The notes under the pieces are model-generated. The model had not been told where the DNA came from, ran no database searches, and was given only the letters and a program-made list of their open reading frames with translations. This document shows positions 33,783 to 44,971 of a stretch of 64,000 bases of DNA, one piece after another. The first letter of the stretch is position 1, and every line of letters starts with the position of its first letter. Made by a program: the position numbers and the translations under genes. The stretch is from NCBI RefSeq assembly GCF_035989265.1, contig NZ_JAYKZX010000003.1, positions 3,006,501 through 3,070,500 on the forward strand. Direction: 5' to 3'. The stretch comes from Sphingobium sp. HWE2-09 (GTDB taxonomy: Bacteria > Pseudomonadota > Alphaproteobacteria > Sphingomonadales > Sphingomonadaceae).

Positions 33783-35873
33783 TCAGCCCGGCGTCGGCTT
33801 CCCCAGATAGCGGCTCAGCACCGCGTTCGTCCCCCGGAACTTCGCCCGCTCCGGGTTCATCGCCTCATAGACCACCGCGTTCTCCAGCACCCGCTGCACA
33901 TAGTTGCGCGTCTCGAAGATCGGGATCTGCTCGATCCAGCGCAGCATGTCGGCACCCGGCACGCGCGGATCGCCATTGGCGCGGACCCATTTGTTCACAT
34001 TGCCCGGCCCGGCATTATAGGCCGCCACCGCCAGCGGATAGCTGCCGCCATAATAGTCCAGCATCCGCTGGAAATAGCCCGACCCCAGCATGATGTTGTA
34101 GCTGGGATCATTGAGCGACGTCGGGGCATAGCTCATCCCCATCTTGCCCGCCTGTTCCCGCGCCGTACCGGGCATCAGCTGCATCAGGCCGCGCGCGCCC
34201 GCATGGGAGACGATCTGCCGGTCGAACTGGCTTTCCTGCCGGGCGATGGCGTGGACCATGGTCCAGCTATATTGCGCCTCCGACGGCACCGGCACGCGCG
34301 GGAAGGCGGCTTCGCCATAGCCGGTCAGCCCGCTCGACACCGCGCGGCGGCCCACCATCACGCCCATGTCGGGACGGCCGATCCGCTGCGCCAGTTCGGC
34401 GGCCAGATAATGATCGGTATCGCTGTCGGCATTGTTGGCGATGGCGCGGGCGAATTTGCTCTGGTCTTCCCAATAGCCCATCTGCCCCAGCGCCTGGACC
34501 GCGCGCACGACCGACCGATTGTCGAAGGCCGCGCGTTCCGCCGCCGAAATCGGCACCGGCCGCTCGACCGTGGCGGGAGCGGGGATCGGCCGCCCCAGCC
34601 GCTCCAGTGCCAGCTGCCCGTAAAACTGGTCGGGATAGACGCCCGCCTGGTTGAAATAGCTGTTGGCGCTCGCCGCGTCCCCCGCCTGCAACGCGGCGCG
34701 TCCCGCCCAATAATAGCCCTTGGACTTGGTCTGGGGCGATTTCGCCGCATCGGCATAGCGGCGGAACATCGTCACCGCGTCGGTCGGGCGATTGAGGTTG
34801 TAGAATGCCGTGCTGCCCGCCAGCCAGGCTAGGCTGGTATAATCGTCGCGCACGCCGATCGGCTGGATGCTGACATCGGTGCCCGGCGGGATCGCATCGT
34901 CGATCTTGCTGGCGATGCCATAGGCAAAGCTCCACTGGCTGTCATTGGCCGCGCCGCGCGCCTGGTCCAGCAGCGTCTCGTAGAATTTCTCGGCATTGCT
35001 CGGCCGGTAGGTCAGCGTGCCCCGGTTCGCCAGATATTGCCGCGCCGCGACCCAATTGCCGCTGTCGCGCAGCCACAGCGCCTTGTCGGCGATGAAACCC
35101 CCGTCATTCGCGCCCATCGCTTCGGCCGCCTGCATCAGGCTGGCGGCGACGGGGGATTTGCGGCGGAAGGCGATCCGCGCCTGAAACACCGCGCGCCGCG
35201 CCGGACTGGCATAGGCGATCATCCGCGACGCGCCATTGATGTCGTTCGCCCACAACAGCGCATCAGTGCGCTGGTCATGGTCGGCGGGCGTCAGGCTGGA
35301 CCCGAACAGCGAGAGCAACCGCGCTTCGTCGGTGGGGCTGAGCGATCCGCCGATCCACGCATTGCGCGCGGCGACCCGCGCCTCGTCCATCCGGCCCAGC
35401 TGCATCAGCGCCACCGCGTTGCGGGCATGCCCCGTCGGCGTGCGCGCGGGGAAGCGGGCGAAGAAACCGGCGACCTGATTGGGATCGAAACTGTCGGGGT
35501 TGATCCCCGTCTCCGCCAGCCGCCGCATCCGGTCCTCGCCCGGCCAGCCGGGATTGGCGACGATGAAGCTGGCATAGGTGGAAAAGCCCAGCCCGTCGCT
35601 CTGTTGCAGCGCGCGCCACTGGTTGATCGTCCCGGTGATGCTACTGTCCTGCGCCACGCCGACCCGGCTTTGCGCCTGCTGCCAGGGGCTGGGCTGGCTG
35701 CTCTGGCCGGGCAGGGGCTGAACCATCGGCCCGGACGTGGTGGGATATTCGGGCGGCACGCGCTGCACCGTTTCGGTCTGGGCGTCGGCACCGGCGGTCA
35801 TGAGCAACAGGGCGATAAGGGGCATACGGATCAGATAACTTTCGATAATGGGTGACGTCGCCATGCTGGACAT
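33783..35873 (-). CDS. Soluble lytic murein transglycosylase
   Basis: Up to 696 residues. N-terminal signal peptide (IRMPLIALLLMTAGADA), ~450-residue superhelical region of short alpha-hairpins, then a C-terminal lytic transglycosylase domain with the catalytic Glu in ARQESQFDRQIVSHAGARGLMQLMPGTA and the AAYNAGPGNVNKWV motif. It cleaves the glycan strand of peptidoglycan. Slt70-like. Start is uncertain: ATG at 35873, 35864 or 35825; a start at 35864 gives the best signal peptide. Confidence 0.92.
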   Translation of the reverse strand: MSSMATSPIIESYLIRMPLIALLLMTAGADAQTETVQRVPPEYPTTSGPMVQPLPGQSSQPSPWQQAQSRVGVAQDSSITGTINQWRALQQSDGLGFSTYASFIVANPGWPGEDRMRRLAETGINPDSFDPNQVAGFFARFPARTPTGHARNAVALMQLGRMDEARVAARNAWIGGSLSPTDEARLLSLFGSSLTPADHDQRTDALLWANDINGASRMIAYASPARRAVFQARIAFRRKSPVAASLMQAAEAMGANDGGFIADKALWLRDSGNWVAARQYLANRGTLTYRPSNAEKFYETLLDQARGAANDSQWSFAYGIASKIDDAIPPGTDVSIQPIGVRDDYTSLAWLAGSTAFYNLNRPTDAVTMFRRYADAAKSPQTKSKGYYWAGRAALQAGDAASANSYFNQAGVYPDQFYGQLALERLGRPIPAPATVERPVPISAAERAAFDNRSVVRAVQALGQMGYWEDQSKFARAIANNADSDTDHYLAAELAQRIGRPDMGVMVGRRAVSSGLTGYGEAAFPRVPVPSEAQYSWTMVHAIARQESQFDRQIVSHAGARGLMQLMPGTAREQAGKMGMSYAPTSLNDPSYNIMLGSGYFQRMLDYYGGSYPLAVAAYNAGPGNVNKWVRANGDPRVPGADMLRWIEQIPIFETRNYVQRVLENAVVYEAMNPERAKFRGTNAVLSRYLGKPTPG

Positions 35874-35972
35874 TATCGCAAATGCATCCTTATCACGCCC
35901 TGAATGACGCGCTATAGCGCGCCGCTTGACCGATTATGCCCCGGCCGCCCGGAGAATTGAAGGAGTTTTATC

Positions 35973-36851
35973 ATGTTTTCCGGCTCGATTCCGGCTCTGG
36001 TGACCCCGTTTCGTAACGGGTTGGTCGATGAGGCGGCGTTTCGCGCGCTGGTGGACTGGCAGATCGCGGAAGGATCGAGCGCGCTCGTTCCCTGCGGCAC
36101 CACCGGCGAAAGCGCGACGATGACGGTGGAGGAGCATAACCGGGTCATCGCCATCTGCGTCGATCAGGCCGCTGGGCGCGTGCCGGTGATCGCGGGCTGC
36201 GGCTCCAACGACACGCGAATCGCGCTGGAACATATGTATGCGGCGCAAGCCGCTGGCGCGAACGCCGCGCTGGTCGTCGCGCCCTATTATAACAAGCCCA
36301 ACCAGGACGGCGTCTATCAGCATTTCGCCTATCTCGCCGAACGCTGCGACCTGCCGATCGTCCTGTATAATGTGCCTGGCCGCACCATCACCGACATCGG
36401 CGTGCCGGTCATGTATCGCCTGGCCGAAGAATATCAGTCGATCGTCGGGATCAAGGACGCCACCGGCAATCTGGGGCGCGTCACCGCCCAGCGCCTGGCC
36501 TGCGGTCCTGATTTCTGCCAGCTGTCGGGCAATGACGAAACCGCGCTGGGCTTCAATGCGATGGGCGGGACCGGCTGCATCAGTGTCACCGCCAATGTCG
36601 CGCCGCGCCTGTGCGCCGATTTCCAGGCCGCCTGCGCCGCGCATGACTGGGATGGCGCCTTGGCGTTGCAGGATCGCCTTTATCCGCTGCACGACGCGCT
36701 GTTCAGCGATTCTTCACCCGGCCCGGTCAAATATGCGCTCACCCGCATCCGCGCCGACATGCCCAGCGACGTCCGCCTGCCGATCACCTGGCCGTCGGAA
36801 TCGAGCCGGGCGGCGGTCGATCGGGCATTGGAAATCGCAGGCCTCGTGTAA
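35973..36851 (+). CDS. dapA: 4-hydroxy-tetrahydrodipicolinate synthase
   Basis: 292 residues, TIM barrel. Motifs: VPCGTTGESATMTVEEH, VAPYYNKPNQDGVYQHF, LYNVPGRT and the Schiff-base Lys in IVGIKDATGNLGR. First committed step of lysine and diaminopimelate synthesis. AAGGAG precedes the ATG. Diverges from the transglycosylase gene, another peptidoglycan-related function. Confidence 0.97.
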   Translation: MFSGSIPALVTPFRNGLVDEAAFRALVDWQIAEGSSALVPCGTTGESATMTVEEHNRVIAICVDQAAGRVPVIAGCGSNDTRIALEHMYAAQAAGANAALVVAPYYNKPNQDGVYQHFAYLAERCDLPIVLYNVPGRTITDIGVPVMYRLAEEYQSIVGIKDATGNLGRVTAQRLACGPDFCQLSGNDETALGFNAMGGTGCISVTANVAPRLCADFQAACAAHDWDGALALQDRLYPLHDALFSDSSPGPVKYALTRIRADMPSDVRLPITWPSESSRAAVDRALEIAGLV

Positions 36852-36912
36852 AGTCGTGGCCGGTGGCCCATATGCTGTGGCCCCCTATAGTGAAATGAGT
36901 AGTTAGACAGTC

Positions 36913-37395
36913 ATGGCCCGCCCCCGCACCGCAACCTTCGACAAGAAGAAGATCGTCGCCGAAAACCGGCGCGCGAAGTTCGACTATTTTATCGAGGATG
37001 TGTTCGAGGCGGGCATCGCCCTGCAGGGGACCGAGGTGAAAGCCCTGCGCGGTGGCGAGGGCAATATCGCCGAAAGCTATGCCGAGGTGAAGGGCAACCA
37101 GGTCTTCCTGGTGAACAGCAACATCCCCGAATATAGCCACGGCAACCGCGAAAATCATGAGCCCAAGCGCCCCCGCAAGCTGTTGTTGCATGAGCGCGAG
37201 ATCGAAAAGATGCACAGCGCGGTGTCGCGCAAGGGCATGACGCTGGTCCCGCTGATGGTCTATTTCAACAGCCAGGGCCGGGCCAAGATCGAACTAGCGC
37301 TGGCCAAGGGCAAGCAGACCCACGACAAGCGCGAGACGATCAAGGACCGCGACTGGAAGCGCGACCAGCAGCGCATCATGCGGGACAAGGGCTGA
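36913..37395 (+). CDS. smpB: SsrA-binding protein SmpB
   Basis: 160 residues. Typical [30 protein letters not shown] start, [15 protein letters not shown] middle and a basic tail ([22 protein letters not shown]). It binds tmRNA for ribosome rescue. Stop overlaps the next start as TGATG. Confidence 0.96.
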   Translation: MARPRTATFDKKKIVAENRRAKFDYFIEDVFEAGIALQGTEVKALRGGEGNIAESYAEVKGNQVFLVNSNIPEYSHGNRENHEPKRPRKLLLHEREIEKMHSAVSRKGMTLVPLMVYFNSQGRAKIELALAKGKQTHDKRETIKDRDWKRDQQRIMRDKG

Positions 37396-37985
37396 TGAGC
37401 CGCCTGACCCGCTGGTGGCACGCCAATTGCCCGACCCGCGAGTCGCTGGAGCAGAGTCGCGTCCTGGCCCCCGTCGCCCATCGCGTGCTGGAACCCTCGC
37501 TCTGGCGCTTCACCCGCCGTTCGGTACCGCGCGGCGTGGCGCTCGGCCTGTTCGTCGGCATCTTCCTGCTGATCCCGGGCGTCCAGATTGCAGGGGCGGC
37601 GCTACTCGCCCTGCCGTTCCGCGCCAATATCCCGGTCGCCGCGGCGATGACCTTCCTGTCCAATCCCGCGACCACGCCGCTGATCCTGATGGCGTCGGTG
37701 TGGCTGGGCAACTGGATGCTGGGGCGCAGCGCCGACGCGACCGGCTTCATGGCGCTGGTCGACGGCCATGCCACCGTGCGCCAATGGACCGCCTGGCTCC
37801 TGTCCGAAGCGGCACCCGCCATGCTGCTCGGCCTCTTCCTGATCTCGGTCGCCAGCGCCATCATCGGCTACGTCCTGGCCGACTGGTTCTGGCGTCGGCG
37901 CATGGGCCGGAAATGGCAGGCGCGCAAATTGAGGATTGGCAAGGTCCACCAAAGCAGCGCATTGGAGAAAGCCGCCGGCGTCTGA
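37395..37985 (+). CDS. DUF2062 domain membrane protein
   Basis: 196 residues. DUF2062 signature SVPRGVALGLFVGIFLLIPGVQIAGAALLALPFRANIPVAAAMTFLSNPATTPLI, then a second membrane region (MLLGLFLISVASAIIGYVLADWFW) and a basic tail. Function unknown; coupled with smpB by TGATG. Confidence 0.88.
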   Translation: MSRLTRWWHANCPTRESLEQSRVLAPVAHRVLEPSLWRFTRRSVPRGVALGLFVGIFLLIPGVQIAGAALLALPFRANIPVAAAMTFLSNPATTPLILMASVWLGNWMLGRSADATGFMALVDGHATVRQWTAWLLSEAAPAMLLGLFLISVASAIIGYVLADWFWRRRMGRKWQARKLRIGKVHQSSALEKAAGV

Positions 37986-38048
37986 CGCCGGGCGTCATGT
38001 GCAAGCTGGCTCAGGGGTATCGGGTTGAAAAGAGGTGAAGAGGCCTGG

Positions 38049-40436
38049 TTGATCCAGCCGCGATCGCGCTTGGCGTTGCCGCTGCTGATCCTGGCTGCCC
38101 TCGCCTCCGCCGCGCTCGTGCTCTATGCCGTGGGCAGTTGGCCGCTCGCCGCCGGTTTCGCCGCGACGATCCTGACCGCCGCCGCGCTGACCAGCTGGTA
38201 TCGCCATGTCTTTCCCACCCCCGTGTCCGATCGCGAAGCGACGCCAGACTGGACCGTCGCCCGCGTCGCCGCCGACGCGTCCAGCATGGCGATTGCCGTC
38301 ACCGATCGCGCCGGGCGGCTGGTCTGCGCCAGCGACCTGTTCGGCGAATGGTTTCCGGGTTATCCCGCTCCGCCCGGCGTCACCGGCGACGCCGCCCTGA
38401 CCGATACCCTGTCCGCCGCCGCCCGCGCCGCCTGGCGCGATGGCGATGCGAGGCAAGAGGGCGTGGCCCAGGGCGCGCTGCGTCTGGACGTCGACATCGC
38501 CCGCACCGGCCGGTCGGAAGATTATCTGCTCTGGCGCTTCACCCCGGTGCGCCAGCCCAGCGCCCTGGACGATGTCAATCGCTTCTTGACCGGGGAAGCG
38601 GGCCGCCAGCTGGGCGAAGCGGGCATCATGGCGGTGCTGATCGGCGGGGAAGGCCGCATCCGCGCCGCCAACGGCGCTTTCCTGCTGCGTGCGGCCGGGC
38701 GGATCGACGCCAACATCAACGGGCGCGATTTTGCTGCCCATATGCGGGTGGACGACAAGGGGCGGCTGTTTCTGGCGCGCGAGGAGCAGGGCGGCCTGCC
38801 GCTGCGCCTGCTTCAGGTGCCCTTGAAGCGCGCCGCCCAGCCCAACGGGTCGCAGGCGTCGATGCAGGATGGGCCGATGCTGCTCCTGCTGATCGACGAA
38901 CCGGCGGGCGGCGGCGGCACGTCGGCGCTCTCCTATATCGAAACCTTGCTTTCGCTCCTGCCCTTCGGCCTCGCCATGGCCGACCGCGACGGCCGGGTGC
39001 TCTTCCTCAACAACGCCTTCGCCCGCGTCGCCGGTTTGAAGGACGGCGAAAAGCCGAGCTACCCCGGCGACCTCGTCGTGCGGGAGGATCAGGCCGCGGT
39101 GGCCGACGCGGTGCGCCGTTTCGCCGTCGGCCCACAAATGTCCGGTGACATCGCGGTGCGGATGCGCGACACGCCCGACGATCCGGTCGCGCTCAGCCTG
39201 GCGGGCGTGCGCGGCCTGGGCGAAGCGGCGGTGCTGCTCAGCCTCAAGGACAATAGCGAGGAGAGCAAGCTCAAGCGCCAGGTGGCGCAGGCGACCAAGA
39301 TGCAGGCGATCGGCCAGCTGGCGGGCGGCGTCGCGCATGATTTCAACAATATCCTGACCGCGATCATCGGCCATTGCGACCTGATGCTGATGCGCCATAC
39401 GCCCGGCGACAGCGACTATGACGATATCCAGCAGGTCAAATCGAACAGCAATCGCGCCGCAGGCCTGACCCGCCAGCTACTCGCCTTCTCCCGCCAGCAG
39501 ACCTTGCGCCCGCAAATCTTGCAGCTGCCCGATATCGTCGCCGACGTCTCCAATCTGCTCAAACGCCTGCTGGGCGAAAATGTGAAGCTGGACGTCACCC
39601 ATGGCCGCAATCTGGGCGCCCTGCGCGCCGACCCCGGCCAGCTGGAACAGGTGATCGTCAACTTGGCCGTCAACGCGCGCGACGCCATGCCCGAAGGCGG
39701 CACCGTCAATATCCAGACCTATGCCGTCCCCGCGATCAAGGTGCGCGAAATGCGCCAGCAGATTTTGCCGGTGGGCGATTATACCGCGCTGCGCGTGTCC
39801 GACACCGGCCTTGGCATCCCGCCCGACATATTGGCGAAGATCTTCGAACCCTTCTTCACCACCAAGGAATTGGGCAAGGGCACGGGCCTGGGCCTCTCGA
39901 CCGTCTATGGCATCGTCAAACAGTCGGGCGGCTATATCTTTGCCGAATCCGAACTGGGGCGCGGCGCCAGCTTCGTCATCTACCTGCCCGTCTATGCCGG
40001 CGCCGATGTCGATCAGCCCGCCCCGGTCAAGGCCGCCACGCCGCGCGCCGAAACCTGGGGCACCGGCACCGTGCTGCTGGTGGAGGATGAGGATATGGTC
40101 CGCGCCGTCGCCGAACGCGCGCTGACGCGCCAGGGGTATAAGGTGCTGACCGCCAATGACGGCGAACAGGGGCTGGAAGTCCTCAATGGCGCGGAAAAGA
40201 TCGACCTGCTCATTTCCGACGTGGTCATGCCCAATATGGATGGCCCCGCCATGGTTGCAGAGGCCCGCCGCGCCTATCCCGACCTGCCGGTGCTGTTCAT
40301 GTCCGGCTATGCCGAAGAACAGCTGCGCAAATCGATCGACATCGCCAACGTCCTGTTCCTGCCCAAGCCTTTTTCCGTCAACCAGCTGGCCCAGGCTGCC
40401 CGCGATGCCATGGCCGTACATCCGGCAGCGAAATGA
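38049..40436 (+). CDS. cckA: Cell-cycle hybrid histidine kinase CckA
   Basis: About 795 residues. Two N-terminal membrane helices (to residue ~50), PAS-like regions (~70-400; one at [22 protein letters not shown]), a DHp domain with the phosphorylated His in [22 protein letters not shown] (about residue 430), an HATPase domain ([34 protein letters not shown]), and a C-terminal receiver ([14 protein letters not shown]). Kinase-phosphatase for CtrA via ChpT. I choose TTG 38049 because AGAGGTGAAGAGG lies upstream; TTG 38025 is also open. The membrane start is divergent among homologues. Confidence 0.88.
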   Translation: MIQPRSRLALPLLILAALASAALVLYAVGSWPLAAGFAATILTAAALTSWYRHVFPTPVSDREATPDWTVARVAADASSMAIAVTDRAGRLVCASDLFGEWFPGYPAPPGVTGDAALTDTLSAAARAAWRDGDARQEGVAQGALRLDVDIARTGRSEDYLLWRFTPVRQPSALDDVNRFLTGEAGRQLGEAGIMAVLIGGEGRIRAANGAFLLRAAGRIDANINGRDFAAHMRVDDKGRLFLAREEQGGLPLRLLQVPLKRAAQPNGSQASMQDGPMLLLLIDEPAGGGGTSALSYIETLLSLLPFGLAMADRDGRVLFLNNAFARVAGLKDGEKPSYPGDLVVREDQAAVADAVRRFAVGPQMSGDIAVRMRDTPDDPVALSLAGVRGLGEAAVLLSLKDNSEESKLKRQVAQATKMQAIGQLAGGVAHDFNNILTAIIGHCDLMLMRHTPGDSDYDDIQQVKSNSNRAAGLTRQLLAFSRQQTLRPQILQLPDIVADVSNLLKRLLGENVKLDVTHGRNLGALRADPGQLEQVIVNLAVNARDAMPEGGTVNIQTYAVPAIKVREMRQQILPVGDYTALRVSDTGLGIPPDILAKIFEPFFTTKELGKGTGLGLSTVYGIVKQSGGYIFAESELGRGASFVIYLPVYAGADVDQPAPVKAATPRAETWGTGTVLLVEDEDMVRAVAERALTRQGYKVLTANDGEQGLEVLNGAEKIDLLISDVVMPNMDGPAMVAEARRAYPDLPVLFMSGYAEEQLRKSIDIANVLFLPKPFSVNQLAQAARDAMAVHPAAK

Positions 40437-40521
40437 TCTTGCGCGGGATCAAGGTGAATATGCTGGGCAAGTCGGCGGTGATCGGTTAGCGAGTTGGTTG
40501 GATTAGCGAGGATCGCGCAGC

Positions 40522-40878
40522 ATGTCGGACGCCAAGAGCATATTGATTGTCGAAGACGAAGCGATGATCGGCATGATGCTGGAGGATTATCTCGACGCAC
40601 TGGGTTACCGGTTGCACGCCGTGGCGGCGACTGTCGATGAAGCCTGCGACCATGCGCGCGAAGGCGGGTTCGACGCCGCTCTGGTCGATTGCAATCTGCA
40701 GGGCGAAAAAAGCTGGCCGGTGGCCGATATATTGGCCGAACGCGGCGTGCCCTTCGTCTTTGCGACCGGCGGCATGGCTGACGACCTGCCATCCACGCAT
40801 GCCACGCGCCCCACGCTCGCCAAGCCTTTCACCATCGGCGCGGTCGAACGCGCGCTGGGCAAGATCCTGAGCGAATAA
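40522..40878 (+). CDS. Single-domain response regulator
   Basis: 118-residue stand-alone receiver. Acidic pocket ILIVEDEAMIG, phosphoacceptor Asp in DAALVDCNLQGE (about residue 56), conserved Thr/Ser in FVFATGG and Lys in PTLAKPFT. No output domain, so it acts in a relay or by protein binding, like DivK. It lies 85 bases after cckA and before recA on the same strand; a partner for a hybrid kinase is possible. Confidence 0.88.
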   Translation: MSDAKSILIVEDEAMIGMMLEDYLDALGYRLHAVAATVDEACDHAREGGFDAALVDCNLQGEKSWPVADILAERGVPFVFATGGMADDLPSTHATRPTLAKPFTIGAVERALGKILSE

Positions 40879-40907
40879 GCATTTTGCCGCGCGGATAGGA
40901 AATTTCC

Positions 40908-40922
40908 GTTCCCCTCTTGTTC
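40908..40922 (+). promoter_or_regulatory. SOS (LexA) box of recA
   Basis: GTTCCCCTCTTGTTC, an exact GTTC-N7-GTTC alphaproteobacterial LexA box, 77 bases before the recA start. The last GTTC also starts a palindrome GTTC-TTATA-GAAC (40919-40931). Confidence 0.88.
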
Positions 40923-40998
40923 TTATAGAACAAACAGGATACATCATCGCCAAGGCGCCGAATATTCGTGCGCTCTCCGCTTGACAGGAGGTAGGCCG

Positions 40999-42072
<1,074 letters not shown>

Positions 42073-42147
42073 GCCTTGCGACAGCCCCCGGCCGGATCAG
42101 CCGGGGTGCGGTCCATGGCCCTCGCCCGCCTTGCGCATCACGCTCTG

Positions 42148-42185
42148 AAAAGGCCCGCCGCGTCCCCGCGCGCGACGGGCCTTTT
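42148..42185 (+). terminator. Rho-independent terminator after recA
   Basis: AAAAGGCCCG stem paired with CGGGCCTTTT around a GC-rich inner region; 75 bases after the stop. Confidence 0.8.
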
Positions 42186-42217
42186 ACCGTGGTCGCAGGA
42201 TGGCGGTCCGGCGGGAT

Positions 42218-42290
42218 GGGACTTTACGATAGGACCATCGGCACGCAATAAAATGACGAAATGGCCGGGAAATGTGCGAAGTTAAAGCCC
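42218..42290 (-). repeat. 73-bp dispersed repeat, copy A
   Basis: Read on the minus strand it has GGGCTTTAACTTCGCA, ATTTCCCG, CATTTTATTGCGTG and TCCTATCG in the same order and with the same spacing as the copy at 63343-63413. Confidence 0.75.
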
Positions 42291-42565
42291 GATGACGTTA
42301 CGTGGCTCGCTCGCTTCGAACGAAGTTGCCGCAGCGATCTGAACGCATTTGCACCCAGCCGATCTTTGCGGCGGAACATTCGGCAAGGGCAGGCTTTCAT
42401 GCCCCGTCCATCGCGTCCTGCCGCACATTGAGCAGTCCACGTCCGCCATCTTCGCCTCACGCTCACCGACCTGTCGCCAACCCCCTTGCTAAGCCGCTGC
42501 AGCACCACGATGCTTGCACGGACGCGCCGATTCGACCCGTCCCCTCACACACCGGAACCCATCCC

Positions 42566-43345
42566 ATGCGCGTCGCCATCGAAGCGATCCTCGACTATGA
42601 TTTCGCCGAACCCACCGACGTGCTGCTCGCGGTCGAAGCAGCGGCGCTGCCCGACCAGCGTGTCGTCAGCCAGTCGCACATCATCGACAATGCCGGTCCG
42701 CTGACCAATAAGGTCGGCGGCAGCGGCATCGGCCGTCGCACCTGGACCCGCACCGGCACCGGCCGGATGCTCAGCACCTATCGCGCGACCATGGATGTCG
42801 AACGCCCGACGGTCGACATCGCCAGCCTGTCCAAAAGCCCGCTGCCCAGCCTGCCGGAAGATGTGCTGCCCTTCATCTGGCCCAGCCGCTATTGCGAAGC
42901 CGACCGTTTCGGCAGCTTCGTCAGCAGCCATTTTCCCGACCTGGAAGGCGGCGCGCTGGTACAGGCGCTGGTCGACTGGGTGCATGACAATCTCGTCTAT
43001 GTGCCGGGCAGTTCGGACATCACCACCACGGCCGCCGATACCTTCGTCGCCCAGCAGGGCGTCTGTCGCGACTTCGCGCATCTGACCGCCGCCCTGATCC
43101 GATCGCGCGACATCCCCGCCCGGCTGGTGTCGGTCTATGCGCTCGGCCTCGATCCGCCAGACTTCCACGCGGTGGTCGAAGTCTGGCTCGACGGCGCGTG
43201 GCACATCGTCGATTCGACGGGCCTGGCGCCGGTCGAGACCATGGTCCGCATCGCCGTGGGCCGCGACGCGACCGACATCGCCTTCATGACCGTCTTCGGC
43301 GGCGCGATGATGAACGCCCAGTCGATCACGGTCACGCAGGTCTAG
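42566..43345 (+). CDS. Transglutaminase-like family protein
   Basis: 259 residues. The triad of the transglutaminase-like superfamily is visible: Cys in QQGVCRDFAHL, His in PPDFHAVVEVWL and Asp in HIVDSTGLAP. The N-terminal ~80 residues form the usual beta-rich partner domain. Such proteins are peptidases or amidases of unknown substrate. The ATG at 42566 (MRVAIEAILDYDF) is preferred to a frame open to 42302, which has a different composition and no homologous feel. Confidence 0.85.
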   Translation: MRVAIEAILDYDFAEPTDVLLAVEAAALPDQRVVSQSHIIDNAGPLTNKVGGSGIGRRTWTRTGTGRMLSTYRATMDVERPTVDIASLSKSPLPSLPEDVLPFIWPSRYCEADRFGSFVSSHFPDLEGGALVQALVDWVHDNLVYVPGSSDITTTAADTFVAQQGVCRDFAHLTAALIRSRDIPARLVSVYALGLDPPDFHAVVEVWLDGAWHIVDSTGLAPVETMVRIAVGRDATDIAFMTVFGGAMMNAQSITVTQV

Positions 43346-43462
43346 GAAACCGAAACACTATAACCCCAGCACCAACAGAAGCGGTCGCGCCCGCGCGACC
43401 GCTTCCGCCCCCGGCAAGTTTCCCGGTTCCCTCCACCGCCTCGCCAGCCTACACCGGCGCAT

Positions 43463-44971
43463 GTGAACGATCCGCAGGCCATCGACCTCCATGATCTGGC
43501 CGTCATCGGCGGCGGGGTGAATGGCTGTGGCATCGCCCGGGACGCCGCCGGGCGCGGCGCGCGCGTCCTGCTGCTGGAACGCGGCGACCTGGCCAGCGGC
43601 ACGTCGTCGGCATCGACCAAGCTCATCCACGGTGGCCTGCGCTATCTGGAGCATCGCGCCTTCGGTCTGGTCCGCGAATCGCTGGCGGAGCGCGAACGGC
43701 TCTGGGCGATCGCCCCGCACATCATCCATCCGATGCGCTTCGTACTGCCCTGGACCAGGGGGCTGCGCCCGCGCTGGCTGCTGCGCCTGGGCCTCTTCCT
43801 CTACGACCATATCGGTGGCCGCCGGGCCTTGCCCGCGACGCAGACAATCGACCTGCGCCGCCATGTCGCCGGAGCCGCGCTGAAGCCCGGCTTCGGGACC
43901 GGCTATTGCTATTCGGACGGTTGGGTGGACGACGCCCGGCTGGTCGTACTCAACGCTCGCGACGCAGCGGACCGGGGCGCGCAGGTCCATACCCGCACTG
44001 CAGTCGTAAAATTGACCCGCGCCGCCCATCACTGGCGGATCACGACCCGAACGGCGCAGGGTGAAGACGCCATCTTCCACGCCCGCGCGATCGTCAACGC
44101 CACCGGCCCCGCGGTGCTCGACCTGCTCGACCGTGCCGATCGACCGACCGGGCGCCATATGCGGCTGGTGCGCGGATCGCATATCGTCGTCCCGCGCCTG
44201 TTTACCCACGACTTCGCTTATTTCTTTCAGCTGCCGGACGGCCGCATCTTCTTCGCCATCCCCTATGAACGCGACTTCACGCTGATCGGCACCACCGACC
44301 GCGATCATGATGGCGGGCTGGACCATGTCGTCGCCAGCGCCGAGGAAATCGCTTATCTGTGCGACGCGGCCAATCGCTATTTCGAGCACGCCATCACCCC
44401 GACCGATGTGATCTGGTCCTATGCCGGTGTCCGGCCGCTGATCGATGACGGGTCGGATCGGCCGGAGGCGGCGACGCGGGGCTATCAGCTGGATCTGGAC
44501 GGAGGATCGGACCGGCCCGTGCTGCTCAGCGTCTTCGGCGGCAAGATCACCACCTACCGCCATCTCGCCGCCGAAGCGGTGGATCGGCTCAAACCCTATC
44601 TGCCCGCGCTCCATGGCGGCGACTGGACCGCAAACGCGCCACTGCCCGGCGGCGATTTCCCGATGACCGGCCTGCCCACACTCGTCGCAGACCTGACACG
44701 GGACTACCCATTCCTGGAGCCCGCGACAATCGACCGGATCGCCCGCGCCTATGGCACGCGGGCGCGCGCCTGGCTGGGGCAGGCGACCGACAAAGCCGGA
44801 CTGGGGCAGGATTTCGGCCATGGTTTGAGCGAAGCGGAGATACGCTATCTGATGCAGCAGGAATGGGCGCAGACCAGCGAGGATATCCTCTGGCGGCGCA
44901 GCAAGCTGGGCCTGCGCCTCGACCCGGCGCAGGTCGCCCATCTGGCGCAACGGTTGAGGGAGAGGGCATGA
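43463..44971 (+). CDS. glpD: Glycerol-3-phosphate dehydrogenase (FAD-dependent)
   Basis: 502 residues. The FAD-binding Rossmann motif is LAVIGGGVNGCGIARDAAGRG at the N-terminus; family blocks SGTSSASTKLIHGGLRYLEH and SYAGVRPLIDDGS follow; the C-terminal DAO_C domain ends with the gene. It oxidises sn-glycerol 3-phosphate to DHAP at the membrane, feeding electrons to quinone. It begins with GTG 43463 (NDPQAI...), with a weak ribosome site. Stop overlaps glpK as ATGA. Confidence 0.95.
   Translation: MNDPQAIDLHDLAVIGGGVNGCGIARDAAGRGARVLLLERGDLASGTSSASTKLIHGGLRYLEHRAFGLVRESLAERERLWAIAPHIIHPMRFVLPWTRGLRPRWLLRLGLFLYDHIGGRRALPATQTIDLRRHVAGAALKPGFGTGYCYSDGWVDDARLVVLNARDAADRGAQVHTRTAVVKLTRAAHHWRITTRTAQGEDAIFHARAIVNATGPAVLDLLDRADRPTGRHMRLVRGSHIVVPRLFTHDFAYFFQLPDGRIFFAIPYERDFTLIGTTDRDHDGGLDHVVASAEEIAYLCDAANRYFEHAITPTDVIWSYAGVRPLIDDGSDRPEAATRGYQLDLDGGSDRPVLLSVFGGKITTYRHLAAEAVDRLKPYLPALHGGDWTANAPLPGGDFPMTGLPTLVADLTRDYPFLEPATIDRIARAYGTRARAWLGQATDKAGLGQDFGHGLSEAEIRYLMQQEWAQTSEDILWRRSKLGLRLDPAQVAHLAQRLRERA

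Larger units (their letters stand above)
42073..42565. other. Intergenic region between recA and the transglutaminase-like gene
   Basis: 493 bases: recA terminator, then a 73-base repeat copy (42218-42290), then about 275 bases in which I see no gene or site other than the presumed promoter of the next gene. An in-frame extension of the next gene into it is rejected. Confidence 0.55.

Noticed and set aside
42302..42565. N-terminal extension of the transglutaminase-like protein
   Set aside because: Different composition, no ribosome site, and the family domain starts at 42566.
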